Below are positions 25,606 to 34,850 of a stretch of DNA of 64,000 nucleotides, piece by piece (position 1 is the first letter of the stretch; the number at the start of each line of letters is the position of its first letter). Position numbers and translations under genes: made by a program. Below the pieces are notes generated by a model. It was given only the letters and a program-made list of their open reading frames with translations, did no database searches and was not told the origin of the DNA. The DNA is taken from positions 310,001-374,000 of the forward strand of contig NZ_RAHW01000005.1 in NCBI RefSeq assembly GCF_004117875.1. Reading direction: 5' to 3'. Source of the DNA: Geomonas oryzae. GTDB lineage: Bacteria > Desulfobacterota > Desulfuromonadia > Geobacterales > Geobacteraceae.

Positions 25606-26336
25606 CCGAGCGCGAGCTTGAGCCCCAGCACCCCGCCCAGCAACACGAAAAGCCCCCGCACCCAGTCATGCCCCTTGTGCCGCCCAAGCCTTGACCCAAG
25701 GTAGGCACCGAACACCGAGCCGACCGTCGAGGGGAGCATGAGCCTCGCATCGGCGAAGCCGGCGGCGCTGTAGAGGGCGACTGCGAAGCAGTTCCAGAAA
25801 AATGCGATGGCGTAATAACAGCCAAGCGAGGCGACCAGGGTCTGGCCGCGCCCCTTGGCGAGCAGCATCGAGGTGAAGAGCCCGTTCCCCGAACCGAAGA
25901 AGGACTCGTAAACGCCGAGCGGGAAGGCGAGCAGGCCGGTCACCCCGCGCGACAGAAGCGGCTCCCCCTCGCTGCGCCCAAGTGCCGGGTTGCACGCCAC
26001 CACCGCGACGAGGAGCAGGATGATGCTCCCGATGACCCGCTGCAAAAGGGCGGCGTCGATCCCCCGCACGATGAGGGTCCCCACCCACGCGCCGGCAAGG
26101 CCGCAGACGACCATGATCCGGAGCAGCGCCCAGTCCACCGGGCGCCCCTTCAGGTAGTTTCGCGCCGCCAGCGGAGTCCAGGCCGCCCCGTTCAACTGGT
26201 TCGAGGCGATGGCGACCGGCAGGGGAAACCCGAGCGCAAGCCAGACCGGCGTGGTCAGCATGGCCGAACCCGCCCCGCTCATCGAGCTTAAGAGCGAAGC
26301 GAGAAAGGCAACCGACAGGATGGTAAGAAACCGCAT
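25599..26336 (-). CDS. TauE/SafE family sulfite/anion exporter
   Basis: A 245-residue inner-membrane protein with about eight helices. It has the family pattern FLASLLSSMSGAGSAMLTTPVWLALGFPLPVAIASNQLN in the first repeat and GVYESFFGSGNGLFTSMLLAKG in the second. Members export sulfite, sulfoacetate or other organic anions. The start at 26336 follows GGAGGGGCTT; the frame is open 16 codons further. It precedes the overlapping GNAT gene on the minus strand. Substrate unknown. Confidence 0.87.
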   Translation of the reverse strand: MRFLTILSVAFLASLLSSMSGAGSAMLTTPVWLALGFPLPVAIASNQLNGAAWTPLAARNYLKGRPVDWALLRIMVVCGLAGAWVGTLIVRGIDAALLQRVIGSIILLLVAVVACNPALGRSEGEPLLSRGVTGLLAFPLGVYESFFGSGNGLFTSMLLAKGRGQTLVASLGCYYAIAFFWNCFAVALYSAAGFADARLMLPSTVGSVFGAYLGSRLGRHKGHDWVRGLFVLLGGVLGLKLALGW

Positions 26337-26547
26337 AAGCCCCTCCCTGAGGCAGCTCCTTTCTACCCCATCCGCCGGCAACATTCAATGCCAAAGGGCG
26401 CTGGAAGTATCTCAGGCATCCGTCTCTCACGGCGGCTCAGTTCTTATTTGTTCTTTTTCCTTTCCACTCAGTCGTGCGCTTTGACTCAAAACGTGCTAAC
26501 TTTTGTTGTAGACGGTTCCCATCTTCACGCGTTGCAGCGAGGTTCTT

Positions 26548-29500
26548 GTGTCACGCAAAAAATACATTCTCATAACATCCGCCGTCCTTGCCTTCCTGCT
26601 GTTGTTCATCGTAGCCATCCTGCCCACAATTGTCAGGATCAAAGCAGTGGAGGCTCTGGAAGAGAGCACCGGACGCAAGGCGCGCATCGAATCGGTGAGC
26701 TTCAACCCCTTCACTTTGACTGCCACGGTCGAGGGCTTTGCCATCGCGGAGAAAGAGGGACATCCCTTCGTCGCTTTCCGGCGCCTTCAGGCGTCCCTGT
26801 CGCCGGCATCCATTTTCAGAAGGGCCCTCATCCTCTCCGAGGTCACCCTCGACACCCCCACGGTGAACCTGGTGCGCAACGCCCCGAACCGCTTCAACTT
26901 CACCGACATCCTGGAAAGGCAGCCGAAGAAGAAGGAGGAAAAGGGAAGCACGCCGCGCTTCTCGCTCAACAACATCAGCATCAGAAACGGTTCGGTCGAC
27001 TTCGACGACCGCATCGTCGGCGGCGGGAGAAAACACACGGTCCGGGCGCTGAACGTCGACATCCCCTTCATCAGCAACAGCCCCTACCTCGCCGATAAAT
27101 ACATCGACCCGCGCATATCGGCGCAGGTGAACGGCGCCCCCTTCACCTTCACGGGAAAACTTAAGCCGCTCAGCAAGTCGCTGGAAACCTCGGTTCACGT
27201 GGGACTCAAACGGCTCGACCTGCCGCAGTACCTGGCCTACGCACCGGTGAAGCCCCCGGCCGAGCTGACCTCAGGCAAGCTCACCGTCGATCTGGACATC
27301 GCCTACCGCATCTCGGCCGACAAGAAACCTGAACTGCTGCTAAAGGGAACGAGCAGGCTCGACGCCGTCAGCATCGAGCTTCCCGGCAAGAAGCCGCTCG
27401 CACGCGTCCCTGCGCTGGAGGTGAAAGCCGCCTCCCTCGAGGTACTGGCCAGGAAGTTCCACTTCGACTCGATAACGGCCGAGGGGCTCGAACTATTCGT
27501 CGAGCGGGACCGCCAGGGGGCATGGATGTTCTCCCGGCTCGGGCCGTCCGCGCCGGAAGGAGACAAACCGAAAGCGGCCGAACCTGCCGAAAAGACCGAG
27601 GTAGTGCTTCCTTCCCTTTTAGTTGGCAATGCGACGGTTCACTTCCGGGACGAACTCCCCAAGGGGGGCTTCAGCACCGACATCTCCGAGATAAACCTCG
27701 CCGCCAAAAACTTCAGCACCGCTCCGGGGGCGAAAGCCGAGTACCAGCTCGCCCTCAAAGCGGACGGCGAAGCCGCGCTGAAGACCGGGGGGACCTTCTC
27801 GGCCTCCCCCGTCGCGGTCACGTCATCCATCGCCCTCACCGGACTCAAAATCCAGCGCATCTGGCCCTACCTGAGCCCCTACCTCACCGCGCCGCTTAAG
27901 GGGACGCTCGGCCTGAGCACGGAACTCGGCTACCGTGCCGAAGAGGGGTTATCCCTCAACAAGGGGGAGCTCTCCGTCGCAGGCCTTGCCGCGCGCTACG
28001 GAAAGGAAGGGTTCGACCTGGCCCTCTTGCAGGTATCCGGAACAAGCTTCCGCCAGAAGGAGAACCGCCTCGAGATAGGCGAACTCCGTCTGGCGCAGGG
28101 AAATATCTCCCTTGCAAAGGAAGCGGACGGGAAGCTCTCCATAATGTCGCTCTTCCCGGCGCCAACCGCCCAAGCCCCGGCACCCGCGTCCAAGGCGAAA
28201 AAGGCCAAGGCAGAGCCGAAGGGAAGGGCTTTTTCCTATGTGGTGAAGCAGACAAGGCTCGAGAAATTCAACGTCACCTTCACCGACAAGACCTTCGAGG
28301 AGCCGCCCCGCTTCACGCTGCGCAACGCGAACCTGACCCTCGCGAACCTTCAGGGACCGAAGTTCCAGCCGTCTCCCCTGCGCTTTTCCACCACCTACGG
28401 CAAGGGCGCCACGCTTAGGACCAACGGCACCCTCATGCCGGCTCCCTTCCGCTACCGTGGGAACATCGGCATCAGCAGACTGCCGATCAGCGACTTCGAG
28501 CCTTACTTCCCCGAGACCTTCAACTTCTCGGTCATCGGCGGAAACCTCGATACGTCGGTCGACCTCGATCTCGCCCTCAAGGACGGCAAGGCGGTGGGGA
28601 GCTTCCGCGGCAACGCCGGGGTGCGCGACTTCCACAGCATCGACCTCACCGGCGATCAGGACCTGCTGAAATGGGAGAGCCTGCAGTTCGACGCCTTCCA
28701 GGGAACCTTCGCCCCATTTACCCTGAGCATCCGAGAGGTTGCGCTGAACGACGTCTATTCCCGCATCATCATCAGGAAGGACGGCACTCTCAACCTGCAG
28801 GACCTGGTCAGGAAGGAGCCGGAAGCGCAGACGGCAGCCCCGGCCGCCCCAGCGGCTCCCGCAGCGCAGGCGGCTCCCGCCACAGTACCGGTTGCCGCAC
28901 CCGGCGCCGTCGCAGCGCCCCCCGCGAGCCAGCGCCAGATCTCGGTCGGGAGCGTAACGATTCAAAACGGCACGCTCGCCTTCACGGACAACCACCTCCC
29001 GCAGACCTTCAACAGCACCTTCTACAACCTGGGGGGTAGGGTGAGCGGGCTCACCTCGGAGGCCTCCAAGTTCGCCGACGTCGACCTGCGCGGCAACTTG
29101 GAAAACCATTCGCCCATGCAGATCTCCGGGAGGCTCAACCCGCTGCGGGACGACCTCTTCGTCGACCTGAAGATATCCTTCCGCGACATCGAACTGGCCC
29201 CGGCCACCCCCTACTCCGGCACCTACCTGGGCTACGCCATCGACAAGGGGAAGCTCTTTCTCGACCTCAAGTACCTCATCGAGAAAAAGCAGCTCACCTC
29301 CGAGAACAAGGTCTTCATCGACCAGTTCACCTTCGGGAAGAAGGTGGAGAGCGACCAGGCGACCAGCCTGCCGGTAAGGCTCGCCATCGCGCTTTTAAAG
29401 GACAGAAACGGCGAGATACACCTCGATCTCCCGGTCACCGGGCACACCGACGATCCCCAGTTCAGCGTCTGGCGTCTGATCGGCCAAGTGCTGAAGAACC

Positions 29501-30138
29501 TGCTGGTAAAAGCGGCGACCTCGCCGTTTGCCCTGCTCTCTTCGCTCGGCGGCGGCGGGCAGGATTTCAGCATGGTCGGCTTCGAGCCGGGCTCCAGCGC
29601 GCTCACAGCGGATGAAGCGAAGAAGCTGACGCATCTGGCCAAGGTGGTCGCCGACCGCCCCGGGCTCAAGCTGGAGATAAAAGGATTCGTCGACAGGGGG
29701 AGGGACCCGGAGGGATACCGGCAGGAACTCCTGGCGCGCAAGGTGCGCAACGAGAAGTTCCTCTACCTGGTGAAGGAACAGCAGGTCAAAGAAGGGGAGA
29801 ACAGCGAGACGGTGCAGGTGACGCCGGAGGAGTACGGCAAGTTCCTGAAGGCGGTCTACAAGAAGGAGAAGTTCCCGAAACCGCGTAACGCCCTCGGCAT
29901 GGTGAAGGACCTGCCGGACAACGAGATGAAGAAGCTGATCATCGCCAACACGGTGGTCGGCGAGAACGAGTTGCAGTCGCTCGCCCGCGAGCGTGCGGCA
30001 GCGGTGGTCGATTACCTGGTGTCCAAGGGAGGGCTTCCGGCGGAGAAGCTCTTCCAGGGGAGCGGTGATATCTATAAAGCGCCCGAGAAGGAAGCCGCCG
30101 TTCGCAGCCGCGTCGAGTTCAGCGCCATCGCACGCTGA
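26548..30138 (+). CDS. DUF748 (AsmA/TamB-like) envelope protein
   Basis: A 1196-residue protein with one N-terminal signal anchor (KKYILITSAVLAFLLLFIVAIL) and a large periplasmic region of repeated beta-strand units typical of DUF748/AsmA-like proteins: ARIESVSFNPFTLTATVEGFAI at the start, LNNISIRNGSVDFDD, and later VGSVTIQNGTLAFTDNH. These proteins form long grooves proposed to move lipids between membranes. A Pro/Ala-rich linker (about residues 760-795) separates two halves. The C-terminal ~200 residues (GFEPGSSALTADEAKKL ... LKLEIKGFVDRGRDPEGYR) resemble an OmpA-like module. The start is GTG 26548 with GAGG upstream. Monocistronic, with a hairpin after it. Confidence 0.82.
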   Translation: MSRKKYILITSAVLAFLLLFIVAILPTIVRIKAVEALEESTGRKARIESVSFNPFTLTATVEGFAIAEKEGHPFVAFRRLQASLSPASIFRRALILSEVTLDTPTVNLVRNAPNRFNFTDILERQPKKKEEKGSTPRFSLNNISIRNGSVDFDDRIVGGGRKHTVRALNVDIPFISNSPYLADKYIDPRISAQVNGAPFTFTGKLKPLSKSLETSVHVGLKRLDLPQYLAYAPVKPPAELTSGKLTVDLDIAYRISADKKPELLLKGTSRLDAVSIELPGKKPLARVPALEVKAASLEVLARKFHFDSITAEGLELFVERDRQGAWMFSRLGPSAPEGDKPKAAEPAEKTEVVLPSLLVGNATVHFRDELPKGGFSTDISEINLAAKNFSTAPGAKAEYQLALKADGEAALKTGGTFSASPVAVTSSIALTGLKIQRIWPYLSPYLTAPLKGTLGLSTELGYRAEEGLSLNKGELSVAGLAARYGKEGFDLALLQVSGTSFRQKENRLEIGELRLAQGNISLAKEADGKLSIMSLFPAPTAQAPAPASKAKKAKAEPKGRAFSYVVKQTRLEKFNVTFTDKTFEEPPRFTLRNANLTLANLQGPKFQPSPLRFSTTYGKGATLRTNGTLMPAPFRYRGNIGISRLPISDFEPYFPETFNFSVIGGNLDTSVDLDLALKDGKAVGSFRGNAGVRDFHSIDLTGDQDLLKWESLQFDAFQGTFAPFTLSIREVALNDVYSRIIIRKDGTLNLQDLVRKEPEAQTAAPAAPAAPAAQAAPATVPVAAPGAVAAPPASQRQISVGSVTIQNGTLAFTDNHLPQTFNSTFYNLGGRVSGLTSEASKFADVDLRGNLENHSPMQISGRLNPLRDDLFVDLKISFRDIELAPATPYSGTYLGYAIDKGKLFLDLKYLIEKKQLTSENKVFIDQFTFGKKVESDQATSLPVRLAIALLKDRNGEIHLDLPVTGHTDDPQFSVWRLIGQVLKNLLVKAATSPFALLSSLGGGGQDFSMVGFEPGSSALTADEAKKLTHLAKVVADRPGLKLEIKGFVDRGRDPEGYRQELLARKVRNEKFLYLVKEQQVKEGENSETVQVTPEEYGKFLKAVYKKEKFPKPRNALGMVKDLPDNEMKKLIIANTVVGENELQSLARERAAAVVDYLVSKGGLPAEKLFQGSGDIYKAPEKEAAVRSRVEFSAIAR

Positions 30139-30181
30139 TCCCGCCGGAACGGCGCCAGATCTTCCCCCCAGAACTCACAAT

Positions 30182-30204
30182 CCCCTCTCCCTATGGGAGA
30201 GGGG
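30182..30204. repeat. perfect hairpin repeat (CCCCTCTCCC/GGGAGAGGGG)
   Basis: A 10-bp perfect stem with a 3-nt loop, of the same family as the elements at 45050-45165. It may terminate the DUF748 transcript and the convergent small gene. Confidence 0.7.
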
Positions 30205-30222
30205 CGTCACTCCGCCCCAATC

Positions 30223-30390
30223 CTACTTCCTCTTCTTCTTTTTCTTCGTGAATCTTCTTCCCTGATGGGCGGGATGGTCTTGTTGCTGGGCGTGGCTCTC
30301 CTCCTCGCCACCCTTCATCATCATCAACGGAATCAATACCAGAGCAAAGACAGCCAGAATAGCCGCTACTGCGATGAGCGGTGTGGACAT
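30223..30390 (-). CDS. small single-span membrane protein with Lys-rich tail
   Basis: A 55-residue frame beginning MSTPLIAVAAILAVFALVLIPL, a single hydrophobic helix. It is followed by MMMKGGEEESHAQQQDHPAHQGRR and a terminal run of basic residues (TKKKKKRK). The ATG at 30390 has an excellent site (GGAGGGAGCT), which is the main reason to call it. The His/Gln and Lys patches are presumably cytosolic. No family recognised; function unknown. Confidence 0.6.
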   Translation of the reverse strand: MSTPLIAVAAILAVFALVLIPLMMMKGGEEESHAQQQDHPAHQGRRFTKKKKKRK

Positions 30391-30629
30391 AGCTCCCTCC
30401 AATTCAAACTCTTCCAAGACGTATTCAAGGTTCCCGCACCGGTCGCGGGACGATACAGCTCCCAGCTCCAATGAGTTTTAGGCAACGCAGCATAACATGC
30501 GCCCCCAACCTTTATCAATTCAAATGTAGCTCATGAGCCGCGCCCCCCTGCCATGGACAACCAAGGTCGCGCCGATATAATTTGCCAGGTTTTCCATGCC
30601 TTTTCCGCAGATTACGCCGGAGGTGCCCC

Positions 30630-31769
30630 ATGTTCAGTTGGAAGAACCCCGCCGTCCGCTTCCTCGTCTGCTGCACCCTTGTCCCCCTCCCCTCTCCAGC
30701 TTGCGCCGCCGATGCCGGGTTCCCCGCCAGGATAACCCTGACGCCGGTGGTAAAGGGGCTCCGGCAGCCGACGGCGATCGTCAGCGCCAAGGACGGCAGC
30801 AAGAGGCTCTTCATCCTCGAGCAGAAAGGGAAGGTCAGGATCGTCAAAAACGGCAAGCTGCTCGCGAGGCCGTTTCTCGACATCGACACACTGGTAAAAT
30901 CCGGCGGCGAGCAGGGGCTTCTCGGCCTGGCCTTCCCCCCGGACTTCGCCACGACAAAGACCTTCTTCGTCGACTACACCAACCGGACCGGCATCGGGAA
31001 TACGGTGGTGGCGAGCTTCAAGACGGGCAAAGACGCGGACGCGGCGGATCCGGGGAGCCGCAGGGAGATCCTGACCATCAAGCAGCCGTACGTGAACCAC
31101 AACGGCGGCCAGCTCGCCTTCGGTCCGGACCGGCTCCTCTACATCGGCACCGGTGACGGCGGCAGCGGCGGCGACCCGCACGGCAACGGCCAGCGGCTCG
31201 ACACCCTGCTCGGGAAAATCCTGCGCATCGACGTGGCTCCCGGAGCGGCAGCCTACCGGCTTCCTAAAAATCCCTTCGGCAACGAGATATGGGCCTACGG
31301 TCTGCGCAACCCCTGGCGCTTCTCCTTCGACCGTGGCACCGGTGATCTCTACATAGCCGACGTGGGGCAAGATGAAGTGGAGGAGATCGACTTTCAGCCT
31401 GCGGGCTCCGGTGCCGGCGCGAACTACGGCTGGAACATCATGGAAGGTGACCGCTGCTTCCGCAAACCGAAGTGCAAGAAGAGCGGCCTCACCATGCCGG
31501 TCGCGGTCTACCGTCACGGCAAGGGAGATTGCTCCGTTACCGGCGGCTACGTCTACCGCGGCAGGATAAAGGAGCTGCAAGGGATCTACTTCTACGGGGA
31601 TTTCTGCAGCGGCCGCATCTGGGGGCTGCGCAGGGTCGGAACGAAATGGGAGACGAAACTTCTGGCCGACACGCCTTACGCCATTTCGACCTTCGGCGAG
31701 GACGAGGAGGGGGAACTCTACCTCGCCGATTACGGCAGCGGGACCATATACCGTGTCGACACTCGGTGA
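30630..31769 (+). CDS. PQQ-dependent sugar dehydrogenase (soluble glucose/sorbosone dehydrogenase family)
   Basis: A 379-residue exported beta-propeller. After a signal peptide (VRFLVCCTLVPLPSPACAAD) come the family motifs GLRQPTAIVSAKDGSKRLFILEQKG, GEQGLLGLAFPPDF, NHNGGQLAFGPDRLLYIGTGDGG, LRNPWRFSFDRGTGDLYIADVGQDEVEEI and GADYGWN-like GANYGWNIMEG. These place it with Asd/GDH-like PQQ enzymes (GSDH family) that oxidise sugars in the periplasm. Two paired cysteines (CFRKPKC) are near the C-terminal third. The start at 30630 follows GGAGGTGCCCC. No pqq genes are in view, so cofactor supply is unknown. Confidence 0.87.
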   Translation: MFSWKNPAVRFLVCCTLVPLPSPACAADAGFPARITLTPVVKGLRQPTAIVSAKDGSKRLFILEQKGKVRIVKNGKLLARPFLDIDTLVKSGGEQGLLGLAFPPDFATTKTFFVDYTNRTGIGNTVVASFKTGKDADAADPGSRREILTIKQPYVNHNGGQLAFGPDRLLYIGTGDGGSGGDPHGNGQRLDTLLGKILRIDVAPGAAAYRLPKNPFGNEIWAYGLRNPWRFSFDRGTGDLYIADVGQDEVEEIDFQPAGSGAGANYGWNIMEGDRCFRKPKCKKSGLTMPVAVYRHGKGDCSVTGGYVYRGRIKELQGIYFYGDFCSGRIWGLRRVGTKWETKLLADTPYAISTFGEDEEGELYLADYGSGTIYRVDTR

Positions 31770-31780
31770 AGCATGACATA

Positions 31781-31809
31781 TTGCGTGCACACAACATATC
31801 AGTTAGAAT
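31781..31809 (+). promoter_or_regulatory. sigma-70 promoter upstream of the HTH gene
   Basis: TTGCGT (31781-31786) and TAGAAT (31804-31809) with 17-bp spacing lie 31 nt before the ATG at 31840. Confidence 0.65.
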
Positions 31810-31839
31810 ACTGACGCCAGGGCTGCCAGGAGATCTACT

Positions 31840-32211
31840 ATGAGCAAGGCAATCATCGGTATTGCTAACTTCAAAGACACAGAAAAACAGCTCCTCTCCG
31901 TTGCCGCTCGCTTGGACAGTGGTGAGTTGCTCCCTGAGGCCGATTATCAGCTCAACTTCCCCACGGCATCACAGCTCTTCACCGAGATCACGCCGAAGCG
32001 TCTCGAGCTTCTCGATACCCTGAAAAAAAACGGCCCGCAGTCCGTCTATCGCCTCGCCAAAACCCTCGGCCGCAACTACAGCAACGTTCACAGTTCGGTC
32101 GTGGGCCTCTTGAATCTGGGACTTATCGCGAAGGACGCCGACGAAAGGGTATACGTTCCCTGGGATGACGTGGAAATCCACGTATCCCTTTCCGGCTCCA
32201 TAGCCGCGTAG
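31840..32211 (+). CDS. HVO_A0114-like winged-helix DNA-binding protein
   Basis: A 123-residue protein. Residues ~45-115 carry a winged-helix motif (ITPKRLELLDTLKKNGPQSVYRLAKTLGRNYSNVHSSVVGLLNLGLI) characteristic of the HVO_A0114 family, members of which often serve as antitoxins to TumE-like toxins. No toxin gene is adjacent, so it is either a solitary regulator or an orphan antitoxin. It has its own promoter and AGGAGATCTACT before the ATG. The LysR gene starts 12 nt after its stop, so they likely share a transcript. Confidence 0.75.
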   Translation: MSKAIIGIANFKDTEKQLLSVAARLDSGELLPEADYQLNFPTASQLFTEITPKRLELLDTLKKNGPQSVYRLAKTLGRNYSNVHSSVVGLLNLGLIAKDADERVYVPWDDVEIHVSLSGSIAA

Positions 32212-32223
32212 TCCGGAGCAAAG

Positions 32224-33120
32224 ATGTCCTTACGCAGCCTTCGCATCCTCGCCGCAGTCGCCGGCAAAGGGAGTTTCGCCGCCGCCGCGGAACAGATGGG
32301 GTTGACCCAGTCCGCCGTCAGCCTCCAGATCAGAAACCTGGAGGAGGAATTCGGCGTTCAACTCTTCGAGCGGACCGGACGCAGCCCCAAACTCAACATG
32401 AACGGCAAACTGGTCGTGGAGCGCGTCCGGGAGATCCTCGACATCTACGACGGGATCAAGGCGGACCTCGCTCCGTCGGGCGCCATCAAGGGGGTGCTGA
32501 CACTGGGGGTGGTCCCCACCGTGCTCACCGGTCCCCTCCCGGCCGTACTCGGGCGGCTGCGCAAAACGCACGAGGAGATGCAGGTGCGCCTGGTCTCGAG
32601 CCTGTCGGCTGAGCTCGTGCGCCAGGTCGAAGAGGGGGATCTCGATGCGGCGCTGACCACCGAGCCCCCCTTCGCCATACCGCCGCACTGCCGGTGGCAG
32701 GCGTACGACGAGGAGCCCTTCTTCGTGGTCGCTCCGCAGGGTGCGGCAGCCGCCACGGTGCAGGAACTCTTCGAGGCGTACCCCTTCGTCCGCTTCGACA
32801 AGACCGCCTGGGCGGGGGCCCTCGTGGACGCCCAGTTGCTGGCGCAGGGGATAAAGCCGCGCGAGGTGATGGAATTCGACTCCCTGGAGGCGGCGATAAG
32901 CCTAGTGGAGCATGGACTCGGCATCGCCGTCGTGCCTTTGAACCGGCGGCGCCTCGAAAAGGCGCAGGGGCATTTCAGCCTCGCCCCGTTCGGCACCCCG
33001 CAGTTGACCAGGCGGGTCGGGATGTACCAGAAACTACGGCACCCGCGCCTGGCGCTCACACAACTGGTGCTGGGCGAACTCGAAACGGAGTGCCAACCCT
33101 CAATAAATACTCAAGCCTGA
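32224..33120 (+). CDS. LysR-type transcriptional regulator
   Basis: A 298-residue regulator with the N-terminal winged HTH (LRILAAVAGKGSFAAAAEQMGLTQSAVSLQIRNLEEEFGVQLFERTGR, residues ~4-55) and a periplasmic-binding-like effector domain (about 90-290, LGVVPTVLTGPLPAVLGRL). It probably responds to a small metabolite and controls the AEC transporter gene that follows 72 nt downstream. The start at 32224 has GGAGCAAAG. Effector unknown. Confidence 0.92.
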   Translation: MSLRSLRILAAVAGKGSFAAAAEQMGLTQSAVSLQIRNLEEEFGVQLFERTGRSPKLNMNGKLVVERVREILDIYDGIKADLAPSGAIKGVLTLGVVPTVLTGPLPAVLGRLRKTHEEMQVRLVSSLSAELVRQVEEGDLDAALTTEPPFAIPPHCRWQAYDEEPFFVVAPQGAAAATVQELFEAYPFVRFDKTAWAGALVDAQLLAQGIKPREVMEFDSLEAAISLVEHGLGIAVVPLNRRRLEKAQGHFSLAPFGTPQLTRRVGMYQKLRHPRLALTQLVLGELETECQPSINTQA

Positions 33121-33192
33121 CGCAAGAATTATCAACTTTTACCAAACAATCGCCCATGTTACTCTCCCCTCACCGAACTAAAGGAGAGTAGC

Positions 33193-34113
33193 ATGGCAAC
33201 CATCATCAACGCCCTCACGCCGGTTCTCTCGCTGATCCTGATCGGCTTCCTGATCAGGCGCAGCGAGTTTCTCCCGTCCTCGTTCTGGCCCTCCGCCGAA
33301 AGGCTCACCTATTTCCTGCTCATGCCCGCGGCCCTCATCCACAGCCTGGCGGGCAAGAAGATCGGGACGCTCCCCTGGCTCAACATCCTGCTGACCGTCG
33401 AGGGGGTCATCGTCGCCAGCGCCCTGCTGGTCGTCATCTGGGGTGCCGCCAACCGGCGCATGGGAGGGGGCGTCTTCACCTCCCTTTTCCAGGGAGGGGT
33501 GCGTTTCAACACCTTCGTCGCCCTGGCGCTCGCCGAGAGCCTGTTCGGCAAGGAGGGCCTCTTCCTCGCGGCACTCGGCGCAGGTTTCATGATCGTGCTC
33601 ATCAACGTGCTCTGCGTCTCGGCCTTCTCACTCACCGTCGGCAGCGGGGCCGGCATCGATTTCAAGCGGCTCGTACGCGACCTGGCACGTAACCCGCTCA
33701 TCATCGCATGCGTGGCAGGGATCGCGCTCAACGCCTCGGGACTCAAGCTCCCCGCCGCGCTGGACGGGACGCTTCTTTTAGCCGGGAAGGCGGCCTTCCC
33801 GCTCGGGCTCATGGCCGTAGGCGCCGCCTACCGGGCCGGTAACCTCGCGTTGCACTGGCAGCCGCTCGTCGCAAGCTGCACCATCCAGTTCCTCTGCAAG
33901 CCGCTGGTCGCCTGGCAGCTCGCCTCGATTACCGGCCTGTCCGGCACCGCCGCAGGAGTCGTGCTGCTTCTTTTCAGCGTCCCCACCTCACCCGCCTCCT
34001 ACATACTTTCACGGCAGATGGGAGGCGACCACGACAGCATGGCGGCCATCATCACCGCCCAGACCTGCCTCTCCTTCCTAACGCTCCCGCTCACCATCTG
34101 GATACTGGTCTAG
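33193..34113 (+). CDS. AEC family transporter (auxin-efflux-carrier-like)
   Basis: A 306-residue inner-membrane protein with about ten helices. It starts MATIINALTPVLSLILIGFLIRRSEFLP and has ERLTYFLLMPAALIHSLAGK; the second half includes LLLFSVPTSPASYILSRQMGGD, matching the bacterial AEC/MdcF-like family that exports malonate, malate or other organic acids. GGAGAGTAGC precedes the ATG. It is paired with the upstream LysR gene. Substrate is not determinable. Confidence 0.9.
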   Translation: MATIINALTPVLSLILIGFLIRRSEFLPSSFWPSAERLTYFLLMPAALIHSLAGKKIGTLPWLNILLTVEGVIVASALLVVIWGAANRRMGGGVFTSLFQGGVRFNTFVALALAESLFGKEGLFLAALGAGFMIVLINVLCVSAFSLTVGSGAGIDFKRLVRDLARNPLIIACVAGIALNASGLKLPAALDGTLLLAGKAAFPLGLMAVGAAYRAGNLALHWQPLVASCTIQFLCKPLVAWQLASITGLSGTAAGVVLLLFSVPTSPASYILSRQMGGDHDSMAAIITAQTCLSFLTLPLTIWILV

Positions 34114-34214
34114 TCGCGTGAATGACGCCGCTGCTTGAATGAGAACAAATATGTTGCCATACCAGGTGGTTTCAGGTTATGCAGCCATGATCGAGCAGCG
34201 AGAGGTAGCAAAAT

Positions 34215-34835
34215 ATGGACATCTACAACGAGTATTGCCTGCCCCACCTGACCAACTGCGTCTGCGGCATGAAACCGCTGGCACGTCAGCGGGCGCTGAT
34301 CGTCCCTCATGCGCAAGGCGACGTCCTGGAGGTGGGGATGGGAACGGCGCTGAACCTGCCGTTTTACGACAAAGAGAAGGTAACCCGCGTCTGGGGGCTG
34401 GAGCCGTCACCGGGGATGCGCAGGGCTGCGGCGGACAACGTCAAGCGCAGTGAAATTCAGGTGGAGTGGCTGGATCTGCCGGCGGCGCGGATCCCGCTTG
34501 ATGACGCCACCGTCGACACGGTACTGCTCACCTTCACCCTGTGCAGTATCGCGGACTGGCAGGGAGCACTGGCCGAAATGAGGCGCGTGCTCAAGGCGCA
34601 GGGCAGGCTCTTGTTCTGCGAACACGGGGCGGCGCCGGACGCATCGATCCTTAAGTGGCAGAAGCGGATCACCCCATGGTGGAAACATGCTGCCGGCGGA
34701 TGCCATCTGGACCGACCCATCCCGACGCTTCTCGAGACCGGGGGGTTCAGCATCCTGGAGATGGACGAGGATTACATGGGGGGCGTGCCAAGGATTGCCG
34801 GGTACACCTACCGCGGCAGCGCCGCGAAGCGTTGA
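34215..34835 (+). CDS. class I SAM-dependent methyltransferase
   Basis: A 206-residue cytosolic enzyme with the Rossmann-type fold. Motif I is VLEVGMGTALNLPFYD (residues ~37-52), followed by GLEPSPGMRRAAADN, the acidic strand VDTVLLTFTLCSIADW, and AEMRRVLKAQGRLLFCEHG. The form (UbiE/METTL7-like) suggests methylation of a small lipid-like molecule, thiol or metalloid; the substrate is unknown. The N-terminal cysteines (YCLPHLTNCVCG) are conserved-looking. GAGAGGTAGC precedes the ATG. It converges with the hybrid kinase after a 15-nt gap. Confidence 0.88.
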   Translation: MDIYNEYCLPHLTNCVCGMKPLARQRALIVPHAQGDVLEVGMGTALNLPFYDKEKVTRVWGLEPSPGMRRAAADNVKRSEIQVEWLDLPAARIPLDDATVDTVLLTFTLCSIADWQGALAEMRRVLKAQGRLLFCEHGAAPDASILKWQKRITPWWKHAAGGCHLDRPIPTLLETGGFSILEMDEDYMGGVPRIAGYTYRGSAAKR

Positions 34836-34850
34836 GCCGGAGAGCCTGTC

